Shown: positions 39,663 to 48,942, counted from the first letter of the stretch. The stretch is 64,000 nt of DNA from Bradyrhizobium sp. JYMT SZCCT0180 (GCF_018130165.1 NZ_JAFCLZ010000003.1:248001-312000); one strand, 5' to 3'. The notes: generated by a model from the letters alone, not told the origin. Made by a program: numbers and translations.

Positions 39663-40567
39663 GCAATTCGGTCCGCATCATCGAGATGGGGCCGCGCGAC
39701 GGCCTGCAGAACGAGAAGGCGCCGGTCAGCGTCGAGGCGCGCATCGCCTTTGTCGAGGCGCTGGTAGCTGCCGGGCTCTCGACCGTCGAGGTTGGCGCCT
39801 TCGTCTCGCCGAAAGCGATCCCGCAAATGGCGGGTTCAGATCAGGTGCTGCGCGGTGTCAGCCATGTCAAGGACACCGAATTCCACGTCCTGGTCCCGAA
39901 CGAGAAGGGCTATGACGCCGCGCGTGCCGCAGGAGCTGAGGTCGTCTCCGTATTTGCTGCCGCATCTGAAGGCTTTTCACGCGCCAACATCAACTGCTCG
40001 GTCGCGGAGTCGATCGAGCGCTTCAAGCCGGTGCTGACGCGAGCCAAGGCGGATGGCGTGAAGGTGCGCGGCTATATTTCCTGCGTGCTCGGCTGTCCGT
40101 TCGACGGCGAGATCAAGCCGAAGGCGGTCGCCGATCTCGCCAGGACATTGTGGGATCTCGGCTGCTACGAGATATCGCTTGGCGACACCATTGGGGTCGG
40201 CACGCCCCTCAAGGCCAAGCAGATGTTGCGTGCGGTCGCCGCGGAAGTGGCGACGGACAAGCTCGCGATGCATTTCCACGACACCTACGGCCAGGCGCTG
40301 GCCAATCTCTACGCCGGCATGGAGGAGGGCGTTCGCGTGATCGATTCCGCCGCCGGCGGTCTCGGTGGCTGCCCCTACGCCCCCGGCGCGACCGGTAATG
40401 TCGCGACCGAGGACGTAGTCTATTTGCTCGAGGGCATGGGGATCAGGACCGGCGTCGACATGACAAAGCTGCTCGCGGCGACCAATGAGGTCAGCCGCTT
40501 GATCGGCAGGCCTCCAGTTAGCCGCGTCGCGTCGGCATTGAACGCAAAGACGCGCGCCGCGAAATAG
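39659..40567 (+). CDS. hmgL: Hydroxymethylglutaryl-CoA lyase
   Basis: 302 residues, a DRE-TIM metallolyase: VRIIEMGPRDGLQNEKAPV (active-site Arg and Asp), KVRGYISCVLGCPFDG, HFHDTYGQALAN (metal His pair) and AGGLGGCPYAPGATGNVATEDVVY (catalytic Cys). Splits HMG-CoA to acetoacetate and acetyl-CoA, the last step of leucine degradation. ATGA overlap with mccA. Confidence 0.93.
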   Translation: MSNSVRIIEMGPRDGLQNEKAPVSVEARIAFVEALVAAGLSTVEVGAFVSPKAIPQMAGSDQVLRGVSHVKDTEFHVLVPNEKGYDAARAAGAEVVSVFAAASEGFSRANINCSVAESIERFKPVLTRAKADGVKVRGYISCVLGCPFDGEIKPKAVADLARTLWDLGCYEISLGDTIGVGTPLKAKQMLRAVAAEVATDKLAMHFHDTYGQALANLYAGMEEGVRVIDSAAGGLGGCPYAPGATGNVATEDVVYLLEGMGIRTGVDMTKLLAATNEVSRLIGRPPVSRVASALNAKTRAAK

Positions 40568-40572
40568 ACCGC

Positions 40573-41499
40573 CTAGGCGGCCTTCAAGCCGACATTCGGC
40601 AGCATCGGCCGGTTCTTCAGCGCCTTCGCCATGATGGCTTCGACCTCCACCTTTTCGTGCGGCAGCAGGGCCAGCCGCGGCGGACGGGTCAGCGCGGTGC
40701 CGCGGCCAATGATGTGCTCGCAAAGTTTGATGCACTGAACGAGGTCCGGACGGGCATCGAGATGCAGCAGCGGCATGAACCATTCGTAGAGCGGCATCGC
40801 TTCGGCGTAGCGTCCGGCCTTGGCGAGGCGGAACAAGGTTTCCCCTTCGCGCGGGAAGGCATTCGACATTCCGGATACCCAGCCGACCGCGCCCATGGCC
40901 ACGCTCTCGACGATGACGTCGTCGAGCCCGGCAAACAGCACGAAGCGATCGCCGACCATGTTGCGAGTGTCGATGAAACGCCTGGTGTCGCCGGAAGAAT
41001 CCTTGAAGCACACCACCGTCTCGACGTCGGCGAGCGTGGCGAGAATATCCGGCGTCACGTCGTTCTTGTAGATCGGCGGGTTGTTGTAGAGCATGACGGG
41101 CAGATCGGTCGCCGTTGCGACCGACCTGAAGTGCGCGGCGGTCTCGTGCGGCTTGGACGAATAGACCAGCGCCGGCATCACCATGATGCCGTCGATGCCG
41201 ACCCGCGCGGCTTCCCTGGCGGTTTCCACCGCAAAGGCCGTCGTGAACTCGGCGATGCCGCACAACACAGGAACTCGACCGGCCGCGACCGACTTTGCCG
41301 TCTCCATGATGGCGATTTTTTCCTTGCGCTCGAGCGAGGTGTTCTCGCCGACCGAGCCGCAGATGATCAGTCCGGAGACGCCGTCGCGGATCAGGCCGTC
41401 CATCACCTTCGCCGTTGCGTTGATGTCGAGCGACAGGTCGTCATGGAATTGCGTGGTAACGGCCGGGAAGACGCCTTCCCAGGAAATGCGTGGGCTCAT
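40573..41499 (-). CDS. DapA family lyase/synthase
   Basis: 308 residues of the dihydrodipicolinate synthase/N-acetylneuraminate lyase family: LIICGSVGENTSLERKEK, MVMPALVYSSKP, LPVMLYNNPPIYK (active-site Tyr) and VVCFKDSSGDTRRF (Schiff-base Lys). Linked to a TRAP transporter, so it is probably catabolic, acting on a 2-oxo acid aldol or hydroxyproline-type intermediate, not lysine biosynthesis. The substrate is not known. Confidence 0.85.
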   Translation of the reverse strand: MSPRISWEGVFPAVTTQFHDDLSLDINATAKVMDGLIRDGVSGLIICGSVGENTSLERKEKIAIMETAKSVAAGRVPVLCGIAEFTTAFAVETAREAARVGIDGIMVMPALVYSSKPHETAAHFRSVATATDLPVMLYNNPPIYKNDVTPDILATLADVETVVCFKDSSGDTRRFIDTRNMVGDRFVLFAGLDDVIVESVAMGAVGWVSGMSNAFPREGETLFRLAKAGRYAEAMPLYEWFMPLLHLDARPDLVQCIKLCEHIIGRGTALTRPPRLALLPHEKVEVEAIMAKALKNRPMLPNVGLKAA

Positions 41500-41575
41500 T
41501 GTTTCGCTCCGATTGGATTTTTCCGGCGGATTCGCTGAATCCGCCGAGATTTGACTGGAAGAACGATGGTAAGGG

Positions 41576-42559
41576 TCAGAGCGTCGCGCCTACCTTGCGC
41601 AGCTCGGCGAGAACCGGCGCCTTGGGCAGCCAGATCTTGTCGAACTCGGCAATGACAGCCTCGGTATCCGCCGTCGCGACCTGCCGGATCGGGATCGGCG
41701 CGTTGCGGAAGTTCTCGATCAGCTTGGGCTCGTTGCCGGCGAGTTCGTCGATCTGGGCATCGAGCGTCGATTTGACGGTCTTGGCGATCAGCTCCTTGTC
41801 GGCTGCCGGCAGCGACTGCCACACGCGGCCGGAGACGACGGCTGCCATCGGCATGAAGACGGCGTTCATCTGCAGGATGACCTTGGCGACCTTGTCGAAG
41901 CGCTGGTTCCAGGAGAATTCGAGGTCGGCCTCGAGGCCATCGACCTGGCCGTTCGACATGGCGTCGAACACCTGCGGCGTCGGGATCGGTGTCGGCGCAG
42001 CACCCAGCGAAGAATAGAAGTCGCGATAGACCGGCGTCGGATTGATGCGCAGCTTCATGCCTTTGATATCGGCCAGACCAGTCAGGTCCTTGGCCGAGAA
42101 GATCGCGCGCATGCCGGTGATGCCCCAGCCCAAACCGATGGTTCCGGTTTCCTGCGGCAGCACGTCGAACAGTTTGACCGCCGCGGGATGGCGGACGAAC
42201 TTGGCCACCGATGGCGTCGAACGCACGATGTAGGGCGCATTGATCGCGGCGATGTGCGGCACGCGCGAACCGAGTTCGGCGGCCTGGATGAAGCCCATGT
42301 CGAGTGCGCCGGATTGCAGCTGCTGCATCATGGCCGGCTCGTTGCCGAGCTGCCCGGAGTGAAACACGGTCATGGTCAGGCGGCCGCTGGTGGCAGCCTT
42401 CAGGTCCTCGCCGAGCTTGAGCGCGGCCTTGTTCCAGGAATGCCCGTTGGGGGTGATGAGGCCGAGGCGAAACTCCTTGGCCTGGGCCAGCGCGAGCGAA
42501 GGCGCGAACAACGGCACGGCCGCGCCGGCGGCAAGAAATCGACGACGTGAAATGGACAT
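41576..42559 (-). CDS. TRAP transporter substrate-binding protein (DctP family)
   Basis: 327 residues with a twin-arginine-like signal (SRRRFLAAGAAVPLFAPSLALA) and the DctP fold (HSWNKAALKLGEDLKAATSGRL, FDAMSNGQVDGLEADLEF). 76 nt upstream of the DapA-like gene on the same strand; binds the acid imported by the DctQM pair. Confidence 0.9.
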   Translation of the reverse strand: MSISRRRFLAAGAAVPLFAPSLALAQAKEFRLGLITPNGHSWNKAALKLGEDLKAATSGRLTMTVFHSGQLGNEPAMMQQLQSGALDMGFIQAAELGSRVPHIAAINAPYIVRSTPSVAKFVRHPAAVKLFDVLPQETGTIGLGWGITGMRAIFSAKDLTGLADIKGMKLRINPTPVYRDFYSSLGAAPTPIPTPQVFDAMSNGQVDGLEADLEFSWNQRFDKVAKVILQMNAVFMPMAAVVSGRVWQSLPAADKELIAKTVKSTLDAQIDELAGNEPKLIENFRNAPIPIRQVATADTEAVIAEFDKIWLPKAPVLAELRKVGATL

Positions 42560-42585
42560 GGCAAGGCTCCTTTGATTTGGGCTTT

Positions 42586-43851
42586 TCACTTGATGAGGAC
42601 GAGGGACAGGAAGGGATAGAGCGAGAGCAGCACCAGCAGGACGCAGGAGATCCCGAAAAAGGGCAGCGTCACGATGAACATCTTGCCCGGCTTGGCGCCG
42701 GTGACGGCGGCGGCGACGAAGAAGCACAGGCCCACCGGCGGCGACAGCAGGCCGAGCACCAGATTGATCACCACCACCACGCCGAAATGCCGGGGATCGA
42801 TGTGATAGATCTCGGTGGCGACCGGCAGCAGGATCGGCACCGTCATGATCAGGCCGGGAATTCCGTCGATCACCGTGCCGATCACCAGCAGGATGGCGTT
42901 GCAAAGCAGCATGAAGCTGATCGGATCCTTGGCAACCGACTGGATCCACGCCGCGGTTTCCTGCGGCACCTTCCCGAAGATCAGCACCCAGGAGAACACG
43001 GCCGCGGCCGCCACCAGAAACAGCACGATGGCCGAATAGATGCCGGAGCGCAGCATCATCTGCGGCAACTGCGAGAATTCGAATTCCCTGGTCCAGTATT
43101 TTCCGATCAGGGCCGCCGCGACTGCGCCGACGGCCGCCGACTCCGTCGCATTGGCGAGGCCCCCAAGGATCGAGCCGACGATGACGATCGGAATCAGCAG
43201 TGTCGGACAGGTGCGCAGGATCGTCGCCACGCGCTGCCGCGGCGTCTGATATTCGGCGCGCGGGTAGTTGTAGACGTAACCCATCAGCGCAATGACGAGG
43301 CAGAACATCACCGTGAGGATCACGCCGGGCACGATGCCGGCGATCAGCATGTCGCTGACCGAGACCTGCGCCAGCACGCTGTAGACCACGAACATCACGG
43401 ATGGCGGAATGATCGGCCCGAGCATGCCGCCATAGGCGGTCAGGCCCGCCGCAAAGGTCCTGTCGTAGCCCTTCTTCTCCATTTCCGGGACCATGATCTG
43501 CGCCATGATCGCGACCTGCGCGGTCGCCGAACCGAGGATGGAGGAGATGAACATGTTGGCGAGGATGTTGACGTAGGCCAGCCCGCCCTTCAGCGAGCCG
43601 ACAAACGCCATCGCCATGTCGACGATGCGCCGGGTAATGCCGCCGCCATTCATGATTTCGCCGATCAGGATGAACAGCGGTATCGCGATCAGTCCGTAAC
43701 TGTCGACGCCGCCGAACAATTGCAGCGGATAGGATTGAAACAGCACCGGATTGCCCGACGCGATGATGTAGACGAAGCCGGCGAGACAGAGACATAGACC
43801 GATCGGCACGCCGACCAGCATGATCACCATGAAGGCGGCCGACGTGATCAT
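42586..43851 (-). CDS. TRAP transporter large permease (DctM)
   Basis: 421 residues, about twelve spans. DctM signatures: IPLFILIGEIMNGGGITRRIVD, GSATAQVAIMAQIMVPEMEKKGYD, LTAYGGMLGPIIPPSVMFVVY and SPPVGLCFFVAAAVTG. Its ATG shares one base with the dctQ stop (TGATG), so the two permease subunits are translationally coupled. Confidence 0.92.
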   Translation of the reverse strand: MITSAAFMVIMLVGVPIGLCLCLAGFVYIIASGNPVLFQSYPLQLFGGVDSYGLIAIPLFILIGEIMNGGGITRRIVDMAMAFVGSLKGGLAYVNILANMFISSILGSATAQVAIMAQIMVPEMEKKGYDRTFAAGLTAYGGMLGPIIPPSVMFVVYSVLAQVSVSDMLIAGIVPGVILTVMFCLVIALMGYVYNYPRAEYQTPRQRVATILRTCPTLLIPIVIVGSILGGLANATESAAVGAVAAALIGKYWTREFEFSQLPQMMLRSGIYSAIVLFLVAAAAVFSWVLIFGKVPQETAAWIQSVAKDPISFMLLCNAILLVIGTVIDGIPGLIMTVPILLPVATEIYHIDPRHFGVVVVINLVLGLLSPPVGLCFFVAAAVTGAKPGKMFIVTLPFFGISCVLLVLLSLYPFLSLVLIK

Positions 43852-44474
43852 CAGTTGACCCCGTCGAGCTCGGAGAGCTGGAAGCCCTTCAAGGCCGTTC
43901 GTGGCACGAGTTCGAGGTCCTCGAGCAAATTGGCGATGCCGTGGATCGTGATCGACACGGCAAAGATCGGCAGCGTCAGATAAACCACCCAGGTCGGCCA
44001 ATTCAGCGTCTGGGTGCGCTCGGTGTAGAGGAAGTTGAAGGTCTCGCCGGCAAATTTGCGGGCGTCGAAGCCGGCGCGGGCGAGGCCAACCGGGTCCATC
44101 CAGAGCCAGCAGGTGGCGATCAGCGACACGCCGAACACCACGACCATGCCGGTTGCGATCACCTTGGCAAGCTTCTGAGTTCGCGCCGAAAGCCGTTCGG
44201 TCAGCATGGTGACGGCAAAATCGAGTCTCAGCCGGGTCATCGCGGAGGCGCCGATAAATGTCAGCCAGACCACGCAATAGACGGCCGATTCATCGATCCA
44301 GTAGATCGGAAAATGCGAATAGCGGGTGACGACGTTCACCAGGATCAGGGCCGTCAGCAGATACATCAAGCCCATCAGGGCAAGGCGCTCGCATGCGAGC
44401 AGGGCGCCGGAGGCCCTGACCGCGACGCTGCGGGCGCTGAACGCCGGCGCATCGGAAGCCGCTTGTTCGGTCAT
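43851..44474 (-). CDS. TRAP transporter small permease (DctQ)
   Basis: 207 residues, four spans, with the DctQ pattern (YWIDESAVYCVVWLTFIGASAMTRLRLDFAV). First gene of the dctQ-dctM-dctP-dapA-like operon. A 15-bp GntR-type palindrome lies 44 bp upstream. Confidence 0.9.
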   Translation of the reverse strand: MTEQAASDAPAFSARSVAVRASGALLACERLALMGLMYLLTALILVNVVTRYSHFPIYWIDESAVYCVVWLTFIGASAMTRLRLDFAVTMLTERLSARTQKLAKVIATGMVVVFGVSLIATCWLWMDPVGLARAGFDARKFAGETFNFLYTERTQTLNWPTWVVYLTLPIFAVSITIHGIANLLEDLELVPRTALKGFQLSELDGVN

Positions 44475-44517
44475 GGGGAGCCCCGCAGCCCGCGAAATTT
44501 GCCGTGCATTCGCAAAA

Positions 44518-44532
44518 TGTATAATTTATACA
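44518..44532. promoter_or_regulatory. Candidate FCD/GntR operator
   Basis: TGTATAATTTATACA, a perfect odd palindrome in the divergent gap between dctQ and the GntR gene, of the kind bound by FCD-type regulators. Confidence 0.65.
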
Positions 44533-44644
44533 ATCTTGCTGTCAATGGAGATTGCAGGGCGAATCGTGGGCCTTCCACCGGCTTTGTGCTGGGGCGAACC
44601 ACTTCAACGTGCGAAACAAGACCGCCTCGACTGGAGGGCCGGCG

Positions 44645-45361
44645 ATGAAGACGGAAGATCAAATGAAAGTCCCGCTCAAGCACCGGACCTTGTCGGCTGC
44701 GATCGTCGACCAGCTCAGGCAATCGATTCTCGACGGGACCTATCCGGCGGGATCCCAACTGCGGCAGGACGCGCTGGGCGACGCCTATGGCGTAAGCCGC
44801 ATTCCGGTTCGTGAAGCGCTGTTTCAGCTCGAAGCCGAAGGCCTGGTACGGATCGTCCCGCAAAAGGGGGCGATCGTTTCGGAACTGTCGCTCGACGAAA
44901 TCAACGACGTGTTTGATCTGCGCCGGATCCTGGAGCCGCGGCTGCTGGCGCAATCCGCACCTTGCTTTGCCGCCAAGGACCTCGACGGGTTGGACGATAT
45001 CCAGAAGCGCTTCGAGAAGGCGATCAAGGCACGCAACGTCAGCGAATGGGGGCAGCTCAATGCCGAGTTTCACATGGCGCTCTACGCGCAGGCACGCCAG
45101 CCGCGGACCAAGGCGATCGTCATCGCGCTGCTGCAAACCAGCGACCGCTACACACGCCTGCAACTATCCAACACCAAGGCGATGGGCATCGCTGAAAAGG
45201 AGCACGCCCATCTGATCGCGCTGTGCCGGGCGCAGCAAATCGACGAGGCATGCCGGTTTCTGGAGCAGCATATCGAATCCGTGAGAGCGGATCTGTTGCA
45301 CGTCGTCGGCGGCGGCTCGATCGCAGTTCGTTCCAAGCGGGGAACGCGGGCAGGCGAATAG
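44645..45361 (+). CDS. GntR-family regulator, FCD subfamily
   Basis: 238 residues: winged helix (RQDALGDAYGVSRIPVREALFQLEAEGLVRIVPQKGAIV) and FCD domain (DLRRILEPRLLAQSA, EFHMALYAQARQP, EKEHAHLIALCRA). GGAGGG precedes ATG 44645; the frame is open to 44552. Divergent from the TRAP operon and very likely its regulator through the palindrome at 44518. Confidence 0.9.
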   Translation: MKTEDQMKVPLKHRTLSAAIVDQLRQSILDGTYPAGSQLRQDALGDAYGVSRIPVREALFQLEAEGLVRIVPQKGAIVSELSLDEINDVFDLRRILEPRLLAQSAPCFAAKDLDGLDDIQKRFEKAIKARNVSEWGQLNAEFHMALYAQARQPRTKAIVIALLQTSDRYTRLQLSNTKAMGIAEKEHAHLIALCRAQQIDEACRFLEQHIESVRADLLHVVGGGSIAVRSKRGTRAGE

Positions 45362-45371
45362 TGCGAACGCA

Positions 45372-46394
45372 TCAGGCTGCGACGTCGCTTGCGAGCTTCA
45401 GCAGATTGGCCGACGTCGCCGTCGCGGCACTGTAGTCCTTCCACGCGGTATCGCGCGCGATGTCGCGCCACATGGCGACGGTTGCCGCATCGAGCGCGGT
45501 GACTTTGGCGCCGGCCTTCTCATACACCTTGGCGACTTCGATGTCGTCGTCCTGCGCACCCGTCTTGCCGAAGGCTTCGAGGTCAGCGCCGACCGCGCGA
45601 ATGATGTCCTGCTGGTTCTTCGGCAGCTTGTCGAAGCGCGCTTTCGACATCAACAACGGCTCCAGCATGAACCAGTAGGAGGCGCCCGCGCCCGAGGTCA
45701 GCGATTGTGCGACCTCCTCCAGACGGAACGAGATCAGGCTGGTGGACGAAGTAATTCCGGCATCGCAGGCGCCGCTCTGCATCGCCGCATAGAGTTCGTT
45801 GGACGGTACCGAAAGCACCGCTGCGCCCGCGGTCAGCAGCACCATGTCCATCTCGCGCGAACCGCCGCGAACCTTGAGGCCCTTGGCGTCTTCCGGAGCG
45901 ACGATCGGCCTGGAACGGCTGGCGACGCCACCGGCCTGCCAGACCCAGCTCAGCAAGATGATGCCCTTGTCGGCCAGGAAGTCGGTCAGCGCCTTGCCGA
46001 CGGCGTGCGTTTTCCAGCGCAAGCCCTGATCGTAGGTCGAAACCAGTCCAGGCATCAGGCCGATATTGGTTTCCGGCAATTCGCCGCCGGCATAGGGAAG
46101 GGGATAGAGGCTCAGATCAAGATCACCTTTACGCATCGCCGAGAATTGCGCGTTGGGCTTGATCAGTGATGAGTTCGGATAAACCTCGGCCGCGATCTCG
46201 CCGCCGCTGCGCCTGGCGACTTCCTGCGCGAACGTACGGCACAGGCGGTCGCGGAAATCACCCTTGTCGATGCTGCCGCCCGGAAATTGATGCGAAATCT
46301 TCAGCCTCGTTGTGGCGTGTGCGGTACCCGTGCCGAAGCGAAGGATGGCAGGCGCGGCGAGCGCGGATCCGAGAACATGGCGGCGTGTGAGCAT
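45372..46394 (-). CDS. Second TRAP transporter substrate-binding protein (DctP family)
   Basis: 340 residues with a signal (TRRHVLGSALAAPAILRFGTGTAHA) and DctP fold (FPGGSIDKGDFRDRLCRTFAQEVARRSGG, YAAMQSGACDAGITSS). GGGGAG precedes the start. No permease genes accompany it, so it may feed the DctQM pair at 42.6-44.5 kb or act as a sensor protein. Convergent with the GntR gene, 10 bp apart. Confidence 0.88.
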   Translation of the reverse strand: MLTRRHVLGSALAAPAILRFGTGTAHATTRLKISHQFPGGSIDKGDFRDRLCRTFAQEVARRSGGEIAAEVYPNSSLIKPNAQFSAMRKGDLDLSLYPLPYAGGELPETNIGLMPGLVSTYDQGLRWKTHAVGKALTDFLADKGIILLSWVWQAGGVASRSRPIVAPEDAKGLKVRGGSREMDMVLLTAGAAVLSVPSNELYAAMQSGACDAGITSSTSLISFRLEEVAQSLTSGAGASYWFMLEPLLMSKARFDKLPKNQQDIIRAVGADLEAFGKTGAQDDDIEVAKVYEKAGAKVTALDAATVAMWRDIARDTAWKDYSAATATSANLLKLASDVAA

Positions 46395-46912
46395 GGTTCT
46401 CCCCTGAATTCCATCCTTGATCGACGTGACCAAGCCGGCCTTGAGCGCAGCTTAACCGGCTGCCGTGCGTTGATTTCCTGTTCTGATCGTTCGAGCCAGC
46501 CTGTCGCTCAAGGCAGCAGTGGCTGATTCCAGAGCCAGACTTCAAGGTCTGCCGCAGTGCACACGAGGATGGGGAGGGTTTTGTGGGCTCGTCAACCATG
46601 CGTTCGCCTCCGTTTCTCGGGACGCGTGCGCTGGCCTGCTTCAATTATCCGCTATGGCGGTAACGCCTCTCCTGCCGCCGTCCAGGACAATAAGCGCAAG
46701 GACGGACCCTCGAAGAACGACTCGCTGCTCAACACGCCGAGGAGTGCCACTAAGAAGGACAGGACATGATGAAGGCAGATGCCATCAAGCGACGGCCGGA
46801 TGGCGAAAGACGGCATGAATAATAGCCAAGCCGTCGTTTGTTTTTTCAATCGGGCTCGCCCGCGCGGAGTCTTGCGATTTCCGGCGCGGATGCCCTCGCC
46901 CGAACGAGCGCG
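46395..46912. other. 518-bp region without a firm gene
   Basis: A plus-strand frame ending at 46769 has a charged, protein-like C-terminus (NASPAAVQDNKRKDGPSKND) but no clear start or SD. It may be a decayed gene. Confidence 0.35.
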
Positions 46913-47269
46913 TTACCGCTTCTTGCCTTTGGCGCCCTTGCGGGCCGCGTAGCGCGCATCGCGCTTGGCCTTCGCTTCGGCCTCGAGGGCTGCCTGTCTG
47001 GCGGCCTCTTCTTCCTTTTCGCGGGCGAGCTGGGCGGCAGCCGCGGCCGCAGCTGCTTCCTCGAGCGCCCTGGCTTCGGCCTTGGCGGCTTCGCGGGCTT
47101 CCTTGGCCTTGGCGCGGGCGGCCGCCTGCGCTTCGCGCTCGGCCTGACGCTGCTTCACCTCCGGATCGTCAGGGCCGGGCTGGGCCTTGAACTTGTTCAG
47201 GATGTTCTGTCTCGCTTGCTGGGCGGCCTTCTGGCGGTCGGCGAAGCTGGGTTCCTTGAATCCACTCAT
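46913..47269 (-). CDS. DUF6481-like Ala/Lys/Glu-rich protein
   Basis: 118 residues: SGFKEPSFADRQKAAQQARQ, NILNKFKAQPGPDDPEVKQR, then a long charged coiled-coil rich in Ala, Lys and Glu and a KGAKGKKR end. This pattern is that of a small conserved Rhizobiales family annotated DUF6481 (from memory). Role unknown. Confidence 0.75.
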   Translation of the reverse strand: MSGFKEPSFADRQKAAQQARQNILNKFKAQPGPDDPEVKQRQAEREAQAAARAKAKEAREAAKAEARALEEAAAAAAAAQLAREKEEEAARQAALEAEAKAKRDARYAARKGAKGKKR

Positions 47270-47527
47270 AAAAGGGGCCTTGTCGTTTTCTTGATTGGTT
47301 GTGAAACGCAGGGGATTGGCGGTTTGCGCTTCAGTAGGTGAACCGGCGACAAAATGCCAGCGCCGAAGGGGGCAAACAGGGAGATTTCCGTGAACGGCCC
47401 GGTTGGTCGACCGATGCCAGTGAGCGCGCTGGCCGCCCTGGCCGGAGCGCCGATGGCGTGTGCCTCGACACAGGCGGCAGCAGCGCCGGCTAAAACCGGT
47501 TCCGAGCCGAGCCAGGCAGTGGCTGTT

Positions 47528-47752
47528 CTAATCGTCCCTGAATTGGTCGCGGCGGCCGCCCGGACCGAGAATTTTCGCAACCGTAACGGCCGTCATCGCC
47601 ACGCGATCGGAAGTCCGCTGGGCTTCCAGCCTGTCGCGAGCTCTCTCCTTGATCATGAGATCGATGAGTTCGAGCCGCTTGGCATCGTCGGTCGCTTCAG
47701 CCAGTAGTTTTCGATAGCGATCGTAGTCGTAGCCCACTTCCTGCTCGCTCAT
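47528..47752 (-). CDS. Hypothetical 74-residue protein
   Basis: EQEVGYDYDRYRKLLAEATDD, AKRLELIDLMIKERARDRLEAQ, then a GPGGRRDQFRDD tail. Helical, charged; GGAG precedes the ATG. The YRxLLAEATDDAKRLELIDLMI pattern is common in small Bradyrhizobium proteins. Confidence 0.65.
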   Translation of the reverse strand: MSEQEVGYDYDRYRKLLAEATDDAKRLELIDLMIKERARDRLEAQRTSDRVAMTAVTVAKILGPGGRRDQFRDD

Positions 47753-48077
47753 GGCACGCTCCGCACACGCGCTTTCCCCAAACCAACAATGTTGATCAAC
47801 CGCTCGGCGCGCGCAACGGATTTGCGGGACTTATACCCTTGCCGCGCATCTTGGCGTGCGAGTGTTGCAGAATTGATCCGGCAGATAGCGCACAGGTTGT
47901 GGCGCGGTCGGATGTCAGGAGAGGAGCCCGATACGATCGGTAACGCCGTCCCGGCTGGGGCCGGAACCTGCCGGGTGCAATCGGTCGCACCCGAAAGCTG
48001 AAAATCTGTGAGTTCGCTCACATTAGGACGGCCGGCGCGAGCCTATGTTGCGGCAGGTCCTGAAAGGAGTGACCGCC

Positions 48078-48326
48078 ATGATCCCGAATTGGTGCACCCT
48101 TAAGAATGTCGTTCTTGCCGCAGCGATCGTTTTGTTCGCCTGCGTCGCGGGCGGTGTCGCGATCGGAATGGCGTATCCGGAGCCGGTGTCCAGCGCCGCG
48201 CTCGGGCCGGATTGGCAGTGCAGCCGGATGGCGTTTGTCTGGACCACCTGCAGGAGGCTGACGCACGCCAAATCTGCATCGGTTCGTGTAACGAGGGAAC
48301 CGGCCTGCACGCGAATCCGGACGTAG
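48078..48326 (+). CDS. Small membrane protein
   Basis: 82 residues with AAGGAG before the ATG: MIPNWCTLKNVVLAAAIVLF, a span to about residue 31, then CSRMAFVWTTCRRLTHAK and a tail. Two cysteines after the span may pair. Not recognised. Confidence 0.65.
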   Translation: MIPNWCTLKNVVLAAAIVLFACVAGGVAIGMAYPEPVSSAALGPDWQCSRMAFVWTTCRRLTHAKSASVRVTREPACTRIRT

Positions 48327-48360
48327 GCGCGAACCTACGCTGAGCTACTACGAAGCCGGT

Positions 48361-48588
48361 CTAGATGATGGTCGTGAGCACAAACGCGTGCCACGCGCTC
48401 CAGTCGATTCCATCGAAACTGCGTGCATACATGGTCTCCGTGCCGGTGCCAGCGCCACCACGAAGCCAGACATCGTCGAGATCGGCGGCGCTAACGTCGA
48501 TTGCGATACCGGCGGCCCAGTGGGAATTCGCAGGCGTCCAGAAGTAGCCGCTGCTGGCGCCTGAGCCACCATCCCAGAACTGGTAGGC
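48361..48588 (-). pseudogene. C-terminal fragment of a large adhesin-type repeat protein
   Basis: The last 75 codons of a minus-strand frame read YQFWDGGSGASSGYFWTPAN, ...DVSAADLDDVWLRGG and YARSFDGIDWSAWHAF, the pattern of repeated modules in very large secreted adhesins of Bradyrhizobium. The upstream part of the frame is Arg-rich and not protein-like, so this is probably a remnant. Confidence 0.5.
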
Positions 48589-48660
48589 GGGCCGCGCCAA
48601 GCGAGCCGAGCGCTTCAGCGATCGCCGGCTCGCGCGCGCGACGATCGGTACCAGATCGAC

Positions 48661-48843
48661 ATGATGTCCGAATCCGACGCTGACTTCGCGTTCGAGCATT
48701 GGCATCGCAGGGAGCCTCGTATGCGAGCGATGACGCAAATGCTGGTGGCGCGTCACCGTGCGGAGATTGGGCGCGTAGCGGCCGCGCTGCTGGTCCATGA
48801 GACGCTGGGCGCTGATGCTATCGACGCGATGATTATTGCGTAG
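48661..48843 (+). CDS. Hypothetical 60-residue protein
   Basis: DADFAFEHWHRREPRMRAMT, then RHRAEIGRVAAALLVHETLGADAIDAMI. The second half resembles the C-terminal helices of AAA proteases such as FtsH (HR..I..VA..LL..ETL...EID..I). Possibly a fragment or a small gene; no good SD. Confidence 0.45.
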   Translation: MMSESDADFAFEHWHRREPRMRAMTQMLVARHRAEIGRVAAALLVHETLGADAIDAMIIA

Positions 48844-48868
48844 CCCTGCCGGATCACGCCGGCGGGCT
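48844..48868. repeat. GCCGG-TCACGCC-GGCGGG hairpin, copy 1
   Basis: CCTGCCGGATCACGCCGGCGGG. Same hairpin type at 48943, 50174 and 53111. Confidence 0.5.
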
Positions 48869-48942
48869 GCGAAGAAACCGAGAACCGGGCAAGCGTCCGC
48901 GGAAAATCTGAGAGCCGGCTAACTGAGCTTGTCCCGTCGGAC

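Noticed and set aside
41576..43795. 739-codon frame fusing the DctP protein with upstream sequence
   Set aside because: The upstream part is out of frame with DctM; a signal peptide and start at 42559 define DctP. Not a fusion gene.
42547..43797. 416-codon plus-strand frame opposite the TRAP large permease
   Set aside because: Antisense shadow; extremely His/Asp/Arg-rich and no SD.
46557..46769. 70-codon ORF with charged C-terminus
   Set aside because: No SD or convincing start; mentioned only as a possible decayed gene.
47749..48021. 90-codon minus-strand ORF overlapping the start of the 74-residue gene by ATGA
   Set aside because: No SD and composition not protein-like; the overlap is probably chance.
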